In this document: piece after piece, positions 1 through 5,208 of the stretch
Numbering within the stretch: the stretch's first letter is position 1
Layout of the letters: every line of letters starts with the position of its first letter
Assembly: GCA_947631075.1 (NCBI GenBank)
Contig: CANRJU010000203.1
Location: forward strand, 1-5,208
Length of the DNA: 5,208 nt
Direction: 5' to 3'
From: an uncultured Lachnospiraceae bacterium
GTDB lineage: Bacteria > Bacillota > Clostridia > Lachnospirales > Lachnospiraceae
Notes under the pieces: model-generated
Told to the model about the DNA's origin: nothing
The model's input: the letters and a program-made list of their open reading frames with translations, nothing else
Database searches by the model: none
Position numbers and translations under genes: made by a program

Positions 1-606
1 CTCCACAATGACCCGGCTGCCCTCCGGCACTTCAATCAGGTAGGGGTATTTCTTGTTGGGGCCCGTGCGGATTCTCGTATCGCTTCCCAGCGTGGCAAAG
101 GTGTAGCTCTTGTCCCGGTCCGCCATGATTACCAGCCTAGCGGGATCTTTGTACTCCTGAAAATAGCAGTTGGCGTGCTCGGAGAGAAATGCCAAAGACA
201 CATACAGCTCATCCTCCAGCGCCCGCAGAATCGGCTGCTCCGCCTCCATGGATTCTTTCCCCATGGCATACGCCGTCTTGTCCGCCCCCGCCTGAATCAC
301 ACCCTCGGACGTGGCGTAGGACAAAATTTTCTCCTCCTGGTCCACAAAAACCCTCGCGTCCATGTAGGCCGTGGCCACCTGGGCGGGCACATACATCTGA
401 CCCTCGACAATCCGGCCCCGCTGCTCCAGCAGTTCATCGTCCGCCAGAATCGCCGCCTGATCGCCCTCCAGCTTGAACAGGGAATTTAGCTCGCTCCGGG
501 CGCTGCTGGGCGCCAGCCACTTGTAGATCGCAATCACCGCCAGGGCAATCACCAGCACGACCGCCACGATCGCCGCTATCACCACTACCTTCTTTTGTTT
601 TGCCAT
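1..606 (-). CDS. Membrane-anchored protein with copper-amine-oxidase-N-like repeats and start of an SH3-like domain; N-terminal part of a probable family 18 glycosyl hydrolase (3' end outside window)
   Basis: The first 202 residues are present and the gene continues past the left edge. The start ATG is preceded by GGGAGGA (614-620) at a 7-base spacing. Residues 1-6 (MAKQKK) are basic and 7-28 form one hydrophobic helix, giving an uncleaved signal anchor with the rest outside the cell. Residues about 40-165 hold two similar units, each a 'YV' strand followed by a helix and a strand (around 72-99 and 135-162), resembling the copper amine oxidase N-terminal-like fold. Residues 173-202 (SDTRIRTGPNKKYPYL, then a P-E-G-S-R-V turn) look like the start of a bacterial SH3 domain. 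In Lachnospiraceae this order normally precedes a GH18 chitinase-like domain, which would bind or cut cell-wall or spore glycans. The catalytic part is not in view, so that role is inference. It could instead be an SH3-only cell-wall protein. It lies 112 bases downstream of the amidohydrolase on the same strand and may be partly co-transcribed. Confidence 0.72.
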   Translation of the reverse strand, partial: MAKQKKVVVIAAIVAVVLVIALAVIAIYKWLAPSSARSELNSLFKLEGDQAAILADDELLEQRGRIVEGQMYVPAQVATAYMDARVFVDQEEKILSYATSEGVIQAGADKTAYAMGKESMEAEQPILRALEDELYVSLAFLSEHANCYFQEYKDPARLVIMADRDKSYTFATLGSDTRIRTGPNKKYPYLIEVPEGSRVIVE

Positions 607-625
607 CTGTCCGTCCTCCCTCGGT

Positions 626-650
626 AAAAAAATAGCCTCTCGCTTTTTAT
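626..650 (-). terminator. Weak A-tract/hairpin/U-tract, possible intrinsic terminator or attenuator
   Basis: On the minus strand the order is a run of A (648-644), a short GC-containing stem AGC/GCT (644-642 with 636-634) around the loop GAGAG, then seven T (632-626). The A run can pair with the T run if one base (633) is bulged. The GC stem is only three base pairs, so this is weak. It ends just 6 bases before the ribosome binding site of the next gene, so it would act as a leaky terminator or attenuator between the amidohydrolase and the membrane-anchored gene. Confidence 0.25.
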
Positions 651-652
651 CT

Positions 653-677
653 ATCGCACGTTCAGAATCCTTCTGAC
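653..677 (-). repeat. Downstream copy of a 25-base hairpin-containing repeat
   Basis: This segment matches 718-742 at 21 of 25 positions with no gaps. The four differences are all transitions. Bases 662-676 form a perfect 6-bp inverted repeat around a 3-base loop (TCAGAA-GGA-TTCTGA on the minus strand). The outermost pair is T-A here and C-G in the other copy, so the stem is preserved. It lies between the amidohydrolase stop and the next gene. The function is unknown. Confidence 0.6.
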
Positions 678-717
678 CGGACTATGGGCATTGACCGGGC
701 AGTCCCCCGGCCGCCCC

Positions 718-742
718 ATCACACGTCCAGAATCTTTCTGGC
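718..742 (-). repeat. Upstream copy of the 25-base repeat, spanning the amidohydrolase stop codon
   Basis: This copy encodes the last seven residues (ARKILDV) and the TGA stop of the amidohydrolase. Bases 727-741 form a perfect 6-bp hairpin with a 3-base loop (CCAGAA-AGA-TTCTGG on the minus strand). The second copy begins 65 bases further along the transcript. The downstream copy, read in a different frame from the main gene, would encode VRRILNVR and a stop, so a duplicated gene tail is an alternative to an RNA element. Confidence 0.6.
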
Positions 743-1540
743 GTTGCCGGAAAGGATTTTCTCCTTCTCGTCCTCTGTCAGATCCGTCTTTTCCAGCCAG
801 TCCACGCACACCTTCTGGCCGCTCCACGGGCTGTCCGTTCCGAATAAAACCTTGTCGATTCCGTGGGCGCGCGCCAAGTGTACAAACTGCTCATTCGTCA
901 GCATCCCCTCCACGCCCGGAATACAGTCCGTGGAAAATGCCGTGTCCAGATACAGATTCCGCCCGGCCAGCCGCTCCTCGACCTCCTGCCACAGACGCCA
1001 GCCGCCCATGTGCGCCAGAATCAGCTTATCCGTGCCCGTCTCCTCCAGAACTTCTTCCACATGCTCCGGGCGGCAGTGGACGGGATCGGGCAGTCCGATA
1101 TCCACGCCGGCGTGTACCATGATGTACAGCCCCAGAGACGACGCCTCCTCCACGATCCTCTTGCAGCGGATATCGTTGAAAAATGTGTCCTGGTAATCCG
1201 GGTGGAGCTTGATTCCCTTCAGGCCGTACTCCTTTACCCGCCGCAGCACCTCTTTATAATTTTCCGTGTCCGGGTGAATCCCCCCGAAGGAGAGAAGTCC
1301 CGTCTCCTTCGCCGATGCGTTGGCCTCGGCCGCCTCCTCGTTGATTTTATCTACCTGTTTGGCCGACGTGGCCACCGGAAGAAGCAGGGAATAGTCGATC
1401 CCTGCCTCCTTCATGGACTCTCGCAGTCCCGCCTTAGTTCCGTCCGTCTTTGCCTTGGTCCCGGAATTTTTCTCCAGCTTGGCAATCGCCTTCGCCACGA
1501 TTTTCTCCGGGTATACATGTGTATGAATATCTATAATCAT
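719..1540 (-). CDS. Amidohydrolase-superfamily protein, PF04909 (amidohydrolase 2 / ACMSD-like) type
   Basis: This 273-residue protein has a complete metal-dependent TIM-barrel signature. It has H6-x-H8 in the first strand (DIHTH), H89 (GIHP), K111 and H113 (GIKLHP), H143 (MVHAG), H177 (LAHMGG) and D236 (GTDSPW). By analogy with ACMSD, H6, H8, H143 and D236 would bind the metal and H177 would be catalytic. Length and motif order fit PF04909, a cytoplasmic family of hydrolases, lactonases and non-oxidative decarboxylases acting mostly on carboxylated substrates. The exact reaction cannot be assigned. The ATG overlaps the iorB TGA as ATGA. There is no well-spaced ribosome binding site (only GAGG directly against the ATG), so translation probably depends on ribosomes finishing iorB. 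Such tight coupling suggests a role with the aryl-pyruvate oxidoreductase. Fold class is confident; substrate is open. Confidence 0.88.
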   Translation of the reverse strand: MIIDIHTHVYPEKIVAKAIAKLEKNSGTKAKTDGTKAGLRESMKEAGIDYSLLLPVATSAKQVDKINEEAAEANASAKETGLLSFGGIHPDTENYKEVLRRVKEYGLKGIKLHPDYQDTFFNDIRCKRIVEEASSLGLYIMVHAGVDIGLPDPVHCRPEHVEEVLEETGTDKLILAHMGGWRLWQEVEERLAGRNLYLDTAFSTDCIPGVEGMLTNEQFVHLARAHGIDKVLFGTDSPWSGQKVCVDWLEKTDLTEDEKEKILSGNARKILDV

Positions 1541-2106
1541 CCTCGAAAACCTGCCTTAAATGCCTTTTTGTTGATCTCTACCGTCTTGGGCGGCACCGTT
1601 TTTTCAATGACGGAGAGCCATTCGTCCTCCTCAAAATCCATGCTCCTCGCCGCCACACCGATTATAATGGTGTTGAACACTCTGGCGTTGCCGAGCTTCT
1701 TCGCCTCCGCCATGGCGTCAATCGAAACTACCTGATACTTTTTCTTCAGCGTCTCCAAAATATTCTCCGGGTATTCCGCCATGCCGGTCACGACCGTCAT
1801 CGGATCCATCCGCTGGTCATTGACAATCAGCACGCCGTCCTTTTTCAGAAAATGGGCGTAGCGCATCGCCTCCAGCTTTTCAAAGGCAATCAGCACATCG
1901 GCCTGCCCCTCCTCCACGATGGGCTCATAGACCTTGTCGCCGTACCGCACGAAGGTGACCACGCTGCCCCCGCGCTGCGCCATTCCATGAACCTCGCTGA
2001 GCTTCACGTCATATCCGGCCTGCTCGATAATGCCCCCCAGTACGCGGCTGGTCAGAAGCGTCCCCTGACCGCCCACTCCCACGATCATAATATTTTTCGT
2101 CTCCAT
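1537..2106 (-). CDS. iorB: Indolepyruvate:ferredoxin oxidoreductase, beta subunit
   Basis: The product is the 189-residue gamma-type (POR/KOR, PF01558) subunit of the two-subunit enzyme that converts indolepyruvate and other aryl-pyruvates plus CoA into aryl-acetyl-CoA, CO2 and reduced ferredoxin in the cytoplasm. The N-terminus has the family's Rossmann-like glycine motif GVGGQG (residues 10-15), followed by EVHGMAQRGG (38-47), typical of IorB. Length matches the family. I chose the ATG at 2106 because AAAGGA lies 7 bases before it and the protein then begins METKNIMIVG, the usual point. An in-frame GTG at 2124 would add six residues but lies upstream of that ribosome binding site. It lies 39 bases after iorA, and its stop overlaps the next start by 4 bases, so all three genes very likely share one transcript. 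Confidence 0.93.
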   Translation of the reverse strand: METKNIMIVGVGGQGTLLTSRVLGGIIEQAGYDVKLSEVHGMAQRGGSVVTFVRYGDKVYEPIVEEGQADVLIAFEKLEAMRYAHFLKKDGVLIVNDQRMDPMTVVTGMAEYPENILETLKKKYQVVSIDAMAEAKKLGNARVFNTIIIGVAARSMDFEEDEWLSVIEKTVPPKTVEINKKAFKAGFRG

Positions 2107-2145
2107 GTCTCCATCCTTTCTCACATTCTGCCGCGACAGCGAATT

Positions 2146-3888
2146 TTAATTCTTTTCAATGCGATCAATCGCGTCGAACTTGCAGAGCTGTCTGCACAGC
2201 CCGCAGCCGTTGCACATCGTATCGTCAATGGCAATCGTGCCGTCCGCGTTCTTCGTCAGCGCCGGACAGCCGGGCTTTAGGCACATGCCGCACTTTTTGC
2301 ACTTGTCGCTCACCGGCACGCACTTGTACGGGAACTTCACGCCCTTTAACAGTGCGCAGGGAGCGCAGGCGATGATCACGGAGACCTCGTCTTTTGCCAC
2401 TTCTTCCTTAATGGTCTTTTCCATGGCCGCAATGTCAAAGGCGTCCACTTCCACCACATTTTTCACGCCGATAGCCTTGCACAGCTGATAAATGCTGATG
2501 GCGGGGACCTCCTCGCCCTGCAGGGTCTTTCCCGTGGCGGCGTGGTCCTGATGGCCCGTCATGCCGGTCGTGGAATTGTCCATGATAATCACGGTTCCGG
2601 TTCCCTGATTGTAAACCATATTCATCAGCGAATTGACGCCGGTGTGCATAAATGTCGAGTCGCCGATGACCGCTACCCAGTTCTTGATATAATCCTTTCC
2701 GCGCGCCTTCTCCATGCCGTGCAGGCTGGAAATACTGGCTCCCATGCAGATCGTGGTGTCAATGACATTTAGCGGCGCCACCGCCCCCAGCGTGTAACAG
2801 CCGATGTCCCCCGCCGCGTGGATTTTCAGCTTGTTCAGCACGGAAAATGTGCTGCGGTGCGGGCATCCCGGACAGAGAATCGGCGGCCTCGCCGGAAGAT
2901 TCTCATAGGGCTGTGCCTCCACCTTCTGGCCGAGCACCTTCTCACGGAGGAGATTGGCGCTGTACTCGCCCTGCCTCGTAAACAGCTCCTTGCCGCAGCA
3001 GTCAATGCCCATCGCCCGCACCTGCTCCTCGATCACGGGCTCCAATTCTTCAAATATATACAGCTTATCCACCTTGGACGCAAATTCCTGTATGAGCTTC
3101 TTCGGAAGGGGATTCACCATGCCCAGCTTCAGCACGGACGCCTCCGGGCATACCTCCTTCACATACTGGTACGGGATTCCGCTCGTGATAAAGCCGATGG
3201 CCGTATCGCCCATCTCCACGCGGTTAATGGCAAATCCGCAGCCGTCCTCCTCTAAGCGCTTCATCCGCTCCTCTACCCAGATATGGCGCTTTTTCGCCAT
3301 GCCGGGCATCATGACATTCTTCGCCGCGTTCCTCTCATACGGCTTTGTCTCCGGCTCCACTCTCTCCTCCAGCGTCACCGGCCCCTGCGAGTGCGCCAGC
3401 CGCGTCGTGGTCCGAAGGATCACCGGCGTGTCGTACTCCTCGCTGATGCGGTACGCCTCCTTCACAAAATCCTTGGCCTCCTGGCTGTCCGACGGCTCTA
3501 ACACCGGCACGATAGCGGCCCGCGCCACACACCGGGTGTCCTGCTCGTTCTGGGAGCTGTAGAGCCCCGGATCGTCCGCCACCACATACAGCAGTCCGCC
3601 GCCCGCTCCGATATAGGACGCCGTGTAGAGCGGATCGCTCGCCACGTTCAGCCCCACATGCTTCATCGAAACCATCGAGCGCACGCCGCTGATGGAGGCG
3701 CCGATCGCCACCTCCGCCGCCACCTTTTCATTGGGCGACCACTCCGCGTAAATTTCTTTATACTGTACGATATTTTCACTGATCTCGGTGCTGGGCGTCC
3801 CCGGATACGCCGCGGAAACCTTCACACCCGCCTCATAGGCGCCCCTGGCAATCGCCTCATTGCCAAGCATGATTTTTCTTTCAGACAT
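2146..3888 (-). CDS. iorA: Indolepyruvate:ferredoxin oxidoreductase, alpha subunit (TPP- and 4Fe-4S-containing)
   Basis: The product is the 580-residue catalytic subunit of the oxygen-sensitive aryl-pyruvate oxidoreductase, at the usual family length. In order, it has an N-terminal pyrimidine-binding domain with YPGTPSTE (28-35) and the conserved E54 region (SPNEKVAAEV); a middle domain; the family motif CPGCPHR (339-345); and a TPP-binding domain with DIGCYTLG (361-368) and GDSTF (409-413) about 25 residues before DN (437-438). The C-terminal ferredoxin-like domain holds two 4Fe-4S motifs, C530-x2-C533-x2-C536-x4-C541-P and C559-x2-C562-x2-C565-x3-C569. The proline usually following the last cysteine of such motifs is replaced by K570. 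GGAGGA (3892-3897) sits just before the ATG. With IorB it feeds aromatic amino acid breakdown, producing aryl-acetyl-CoA and low-potential electrons. It is the first gene of the operon, transcribed from a promoter near 3945. Confidence 0.95.
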   Translation of the reverse strand: MSERKIMLGNEAIARGAYEAGVKVSAAYPGTPSTEISENIVQYKEIYAEWSPNEKVAAEVAIGASISGVRSMVSMKHVGLNVASDPLYTASYIGAGGGLLYVVADDPGLYSSQNEQDTRCVARAAIVPVLEPSDSQEAKDFVKEAYRISEEYDTPVILRTTTRLAHSQGPVTLEERVEPETKPYERNAAKNVMMPGMAKKRHIWVEERMKRLEEDGCGFAINRVEMGDTAIGFITSGIPYQYVKEVCPEASVLKLGMVNPLPKKLIQEFASKVDKLYIFEELEPVIEEQVRAMGIDCCGKELFTRQGEYSANLLREKVLGQKVEAQPYENLPARPPILCPGCPHRSTFSVLNKLKIHAAGDIGCYTLGAVAPLNVIDTTICMGASISSLHGMEKARGKDYIKNWVAVIGDSTFMHTGVNSLMNMVYNQGTGTVIIMDNSTTGMTGHQDHAATGKTLQGEEVPAISIYQLCKAIGVKNVVEVDAFDIAAMEKTIKEEVAKDEVSVIIACAPCALLKGVKFPYKCVPVSDKCKKCGMCLKPGCPALTKNADGTIAIDDTMCNGCGLCRQLCKFDAIDRIEKN

Positions 3889-3897
3889 ATTTCCTCC

Positions 3898-3907
3898 ATT
3901 CCGGAAT
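3898..3907. repeat. Perfect 10-base palindrome ATTCCGGAAT in the iorA leader
   Basis: ATTCCGGAAT is self-complementary and sits directly upstream of the iorA ribosome binding site, about 30 bases downstream of the likely transcription start. It could be an operator half for a dimeric regulator or could be chance, since a 10-base palindrome is short. Confidence 0.3.
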
Positions 3908-3940
3908 TTTTCTTCCCGTTTTCATGATTTACATATTTCA

Positions 3941-3969
3941 ATTATACCATAGATCCCCGCAAAACAAAA
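3941..3969 (-). promoter_or_regulatory. Extended -10 promoter for the iorA-iorB-amidohydrolase operon
   Basis: On the minus strand TATAAT (3946-3941) is a perfect sigma-A -10 box, preceded by TGG (3949-3947), the TGn extension that can replace a good -35. The hexamer 17 bases upstream, TTTTGT (3969-3964), is a poor -35. An A-rich tract just upstream (about 3975-3995 on this strand) could act as an UP element. The start of transcription would fall near 3934, giving a leader of about 45 bases before iorA. Confidence 0.65.
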
Positions 3970-4084
3970 CCTGTTATTTTTTTGAATAAATTTTTGATTC
4001 CATATTTTGTTCCGCCAAGTTCTTTATATCCCAAAATTTTTTTATTTTAATCTTTTTCTCAAAAAATCTATTTTCGTCTCTTTT
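3970..4084. other. AT-rich spacer between divergent promoters, no gene seen
   Basis: This stretch between the iorA promoter and the PepSY-gene promoter is much more AT-rich than the flanking genes. It contains repeated T or A runs (for example 3977-3983, 3991-3995, 4037-4043, 4053-4057, 4061-4066, 4071-4074 and 4081-4086). I see no coding signal, RNA gene or strong hairpin. The tracts are spaced roughly a helical turn apart in the right half and may bend the DNA. Confidence 0.5.
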
Positions 4085-4112
4085 TTGCCATAAATTTATT
4101 TTATACTTTAAT
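4085..4112 (+). promoter_or_regulatory. Likely sigma-A promoter of the PepSY-repeat gene
   Basis: TTGCCA (4085-4090, one mismatch to TTGACA) is followed after 16 bases by TTTAAT (4107-4112, one mismatch to TATAAT). Transcription would begin near 4119, giving a leader of about 38 bases before the ATG at 4158. TATACT (4102-4107) is another possible -10 but has no good -35. Confidence 0.5.
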
Positions 4113-4157
4113 TGTAATAATTCATAGTATTTTGATATGATAAGGAGGTATAGAAAG

Positions 4158-4907
4158 ATGAAAAGAAAAGTTATCCCCGTATTAGTTCTCTGTGCAGCTA
4201 TGTTAATCCCGGCCGTTCCGACAAACGCGAAGAAGCTTTCCAGTTCCAATGCGGCTATCAAGGCGGCTCGTTCCGAAGTTCCCGGCGCCACCGTGACAGA
4301 AGTAGACACCGACCACGAGAACGGTTATCTGGTCTATGAAGTTTCTCTGGTAAAAGGAAAAAAGGAATATGATTTAAAATATAGAGCTTCCAACGCCAAG
4401 CTGATTGCCTACGAGTGGGATCTGTTCCACTACTACAACTGGTCAGGCAAAAAGCACCTCAGCAAGAAAAAGATCCGCAAGAAAGCCCTGAACAAAGTGA
4501 GCGGCGCCACAGTCAAGAGCATTTATCTTGAGTACGATGACGACGGAGACGAGTACAAGGTACTGTTGAAAAAGGGCAAGAAGAACTACACCCTGGAGTA
4601 CGACGCGGGCAACGGCAAGCTGGTAAGCTACAAGTGGAAGCTCACTAACGCGGCCGCAAGCTCCTCCGGCTCCTCATCCGGCAGCACCAGCAGTAGCAAT
4701 TCCGGCATCATCAGCGAGGCCGAGGCGAAGAAAATTGCCGCCGCGCAGGCTCCTGATACCGCTGAGTTCATCAAAGTCGAGCTGGACTACGACGACGGAC
4801 GTCAGGTCTATGAGATCGAGATGAGAGACGGATACACTGAGTACGACTTCACCATCGACGCCAAGACCGGCAAGATTTTAGAGTCGGATGTAGATATGGA
4901 CGATTAA
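4158..4907 (+). CDS. Secreted protein with three PepSY-like domains
   Basis: The product is 249 residues. Residues 1-24 are a signal peptide: basic MKRK, a hydrophobic core, and a likely cleavage after PTNA. The mature protein is three PepSY-like units of about 60 residues, at about 28-87, 102-160 and 186-245. Each has an N-terminal helix, a Y-x-V/I-x strand (YLVYEVSL, EYKVLLKKG, QVYEIEM) and a final strand with the family's 'Y/F-D-A-x-T/N-G-K-I/L' turn (TIDAKTGKIL in unit 3). Units 2 and 3 are joined by a Ser/Gly linker (about 167-183). PepSY domains are known from peptidase propeptides and small extracytoplasmic proteins, where they can inhibit proteases. No enzyme domain is attached here, so the role is unknown. 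I chose the ATG at 4158 because AAGGAGG (4142-4148) lies 9 bases before it; an upstream ATG at 4137 precedes that ribosome binding site. It is a single-gene unit ending at a strong terminator. Confidence 0.88.
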   Translation: MKRKVIPVLVLCAAMLIPAVPTNAKKLSSSNAAIKAARSEVPGATVTEVDTDHENGYLVYEVSLVKGKKEYDLKYRASNAKLIAYEWDLFHYYNWSGKKHLSKKKIRKKALNKVSGATVKSIYLEYDDDGDEYKVLLKKGKKNYTLEYDAGNGKLVSYKWKLTNAAASSSGSSSGSTSSSNSGIISEAEAKKIAAAQAPDTAEFIKVELDYDDGRQVYEIEMRDGYTEYDFTIDAKTGKILESDVDMDD

Positions 4908-4941
4908 GCATATTCGTCCGGATAAATATTGAGCAAAATTT

Positions 4942-4974
4942 AAGGGACTGACGTTTCAAGCGCCAGTCCCTTTT
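4942..4974 (+). terminator. Rho-independent terminator, probably bidirectional
   Basis: AAGGGACTG (4942-4950) pairs perfectly with CAGTCCCTT (4964-4972). A further CG/CG pairing is possible inside the loop after an A-C mismatch, and the stem runs into TTTT (4971-4974). It lies 34 bases after the PepSY-gene stop. The facing gene's stop codon ends at 4975, so the same stem can also end that transcript, though its T run on that strand is broken (TTAAATTTT). Confidence 0.88.
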
Positions 4975-5208
4975 CTACATATTCAGCGTTTTCCAGACCA
5001 CGGCGCCCTTCGGCCCGATCTTAATCCGGAGCTTGCCGTTCTCAACAGTGCCCAGCATACCGGCGTTCATATTATAGCCGTACTGGTCCGTGTACATCAT
5101 AACGGCCATTTTTTCACCGTCCGACACGCCCAGGCGCCAGACGTCCACTTCGACTTCCCGCTCGCCGTCTCCCGTGTGAACCAAGATGCACGCCTTCGTG
5201 TCGCGGTT
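4975..5208 (-). CDS. C-terminal end of a probable GH13 (alpha-amylase family) glycosidase (5' part outside window)
   Basis: An open frame enters from the right edge and ends at TAG (4977-4975), giving 77 residues with no interior stop. It begins NRDTKACILVHTGDGEREVE and ends GAVVWKTLNM. The alternating strand pattern, with 'ACILVHTGDGERE', 'VWRLGVSDGE' and a final 'GKLRIKIGPKGAVVWK', resembles the C-terminal all-beta domain that closes GH13 glucan-processing enzymes, where the last strand typically reads like P-x-x-S/A-A-V-V-L/W. No catalytic residue is in view, so the assignment rests on this tail alone; another beta-sandwich carbohydrate enzyme is possible. A TTG at 5184 is in frame, but the frame stays open to the edge and the domain pattern starts upstream of it, so it is not the start. 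The gene converges on the PepSY gene and shares its terminator. Confidence 0.62.
   Translation of the reverse strand, partial: NRDTKACILVHTGDGEREVEVDVWRLGVSDGEKMAVMMYTDQYGYNMNAGMLGTVENGKLRIKIGPKGAVVWKTLNM

Noticed and set aside
863..1735. 290-codon open frame on the plus strand
   Set aside because: It lies antisense to the amidohydrolase and iorB, both of which have clear family motifs. Its product is Arg/Leu/His-rich with no recognisable domain. It is a shadow of GC-rich codon use.
2107..2124. In-frame GTG start six codons upstream of iorB
   Set aside because: The best ribosome binding site (AAAGGA) lies downstream of this GTG and is correctly spaced for the ATG at 2106, which also matches the family's usual N-terminus.
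3961..3983. AACA/TGTT inverted repeat followed by seven T on the plus strand
   Set aside because: The stem is only four AT-biased pairs and no plus-strand gene lies upstream for it to terminate.
4136..4141. TATGAT as a -10 box for the PepSY gene
   Set aside because: Transcription would begin inside or after the ribosome binding site, leaving no usable leader.
4137..4157. Upstream ATG for the PepSY gene
   Set aside because: It precedes the AAGGAGG ribosome binding site, and using it would place charged residues (IRRYRK) before an otherwise normal signal peptide.
4166..4195. Possible lipoprotein signal because of Cys12 after VLVL
   Set aside because: The cysteine sits in the middle of the hydrophobic core with Leu at -1, not Gly/Ala/Ser, and a normal type I cleavage site follows at PTNA.
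3974..4309. 111-codon open frame on the minus strand across the spacer
   Set aside because: Its first part is antisense to the PepSY signal peptide and first repeat, and the rest is Lys/Ile-rich translation of AT-rich spacer. No ribosome binding site precedes it.

Overview
This window looks like a piece of chromosome from an anaerobic Gram-positive bacterium of the class Clostridia, most likely a Lachnospiraceae-type gut organism. That placement is an inference. It rests on strong GGAGG-type ribosome binding sites, GC-rich coding DNA with AT-rich spacers, a two-subunit ferredoxin-linked indolepyruvate oxidoreductase, and a membrane-anchored protein with two internal repeats plus an SH3-like segment, an arrangement familiar from Lachnospiraceae family 18 glycosyl hydrolases. 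There are six protein genes, two of them cut by the window edges. I see no rRNA, tRNA, CRISPR array, insertion sequence or phage gene.

Layout: on the minus strand, read right to left, iorA (3888-2146), iorB (2106-1537) and a PF04909-type amidohydrolase (1540-719) form a tight block. iorA and iorB are 39 bases apart, and the iorB stop overlaps the amidohydrolase start by four bases (ATGA). A minus-strand extended -10 promoter sits about 50 bases before iorA. After a 112-base gap with several small hairpins comes the membrane-anchored, SH3-containing gene that runs off the left edge (606-1). Divergent from iorA, across an AT-rich 269-base spacer, is a secreted protein with three PepSY-like repeats (4158-4907). 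It ends at a strong stem-loop terminator shared with a convergent minus-strand gene (5208-4975), of which only the tail is present, resembling the C-terminal beta domain of a GH13 alpha-amylase-family enzyme.

How the genes work together: IorA and IorB should form one cytoplasmic enzyme that oxidatively decarboxylates aryl-pyruvates (from transamination of tryptophan, phenylalanine and tyrosine) to aryl-acetyl-CoA, reducing ferredoxin. The amidohydrolase is translationally coupled to iorB, so it probably acts in the same pathway, but its substrate cannot be read from the sequence. The PepSY protein and the two carbohydrate-related edge genes appear to be separate units.

Most unusual signal: a 25-base segment covering the amidohydrolase stop codon recurs 65 bases downstream with 21/25 identity. 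All four differences are transitions, each copy folds into a perfect 6-bp hairpin, and two of the differences form a compensated base pair. This may be a small structured RNA element or a scrap of a duplicated gene tail.
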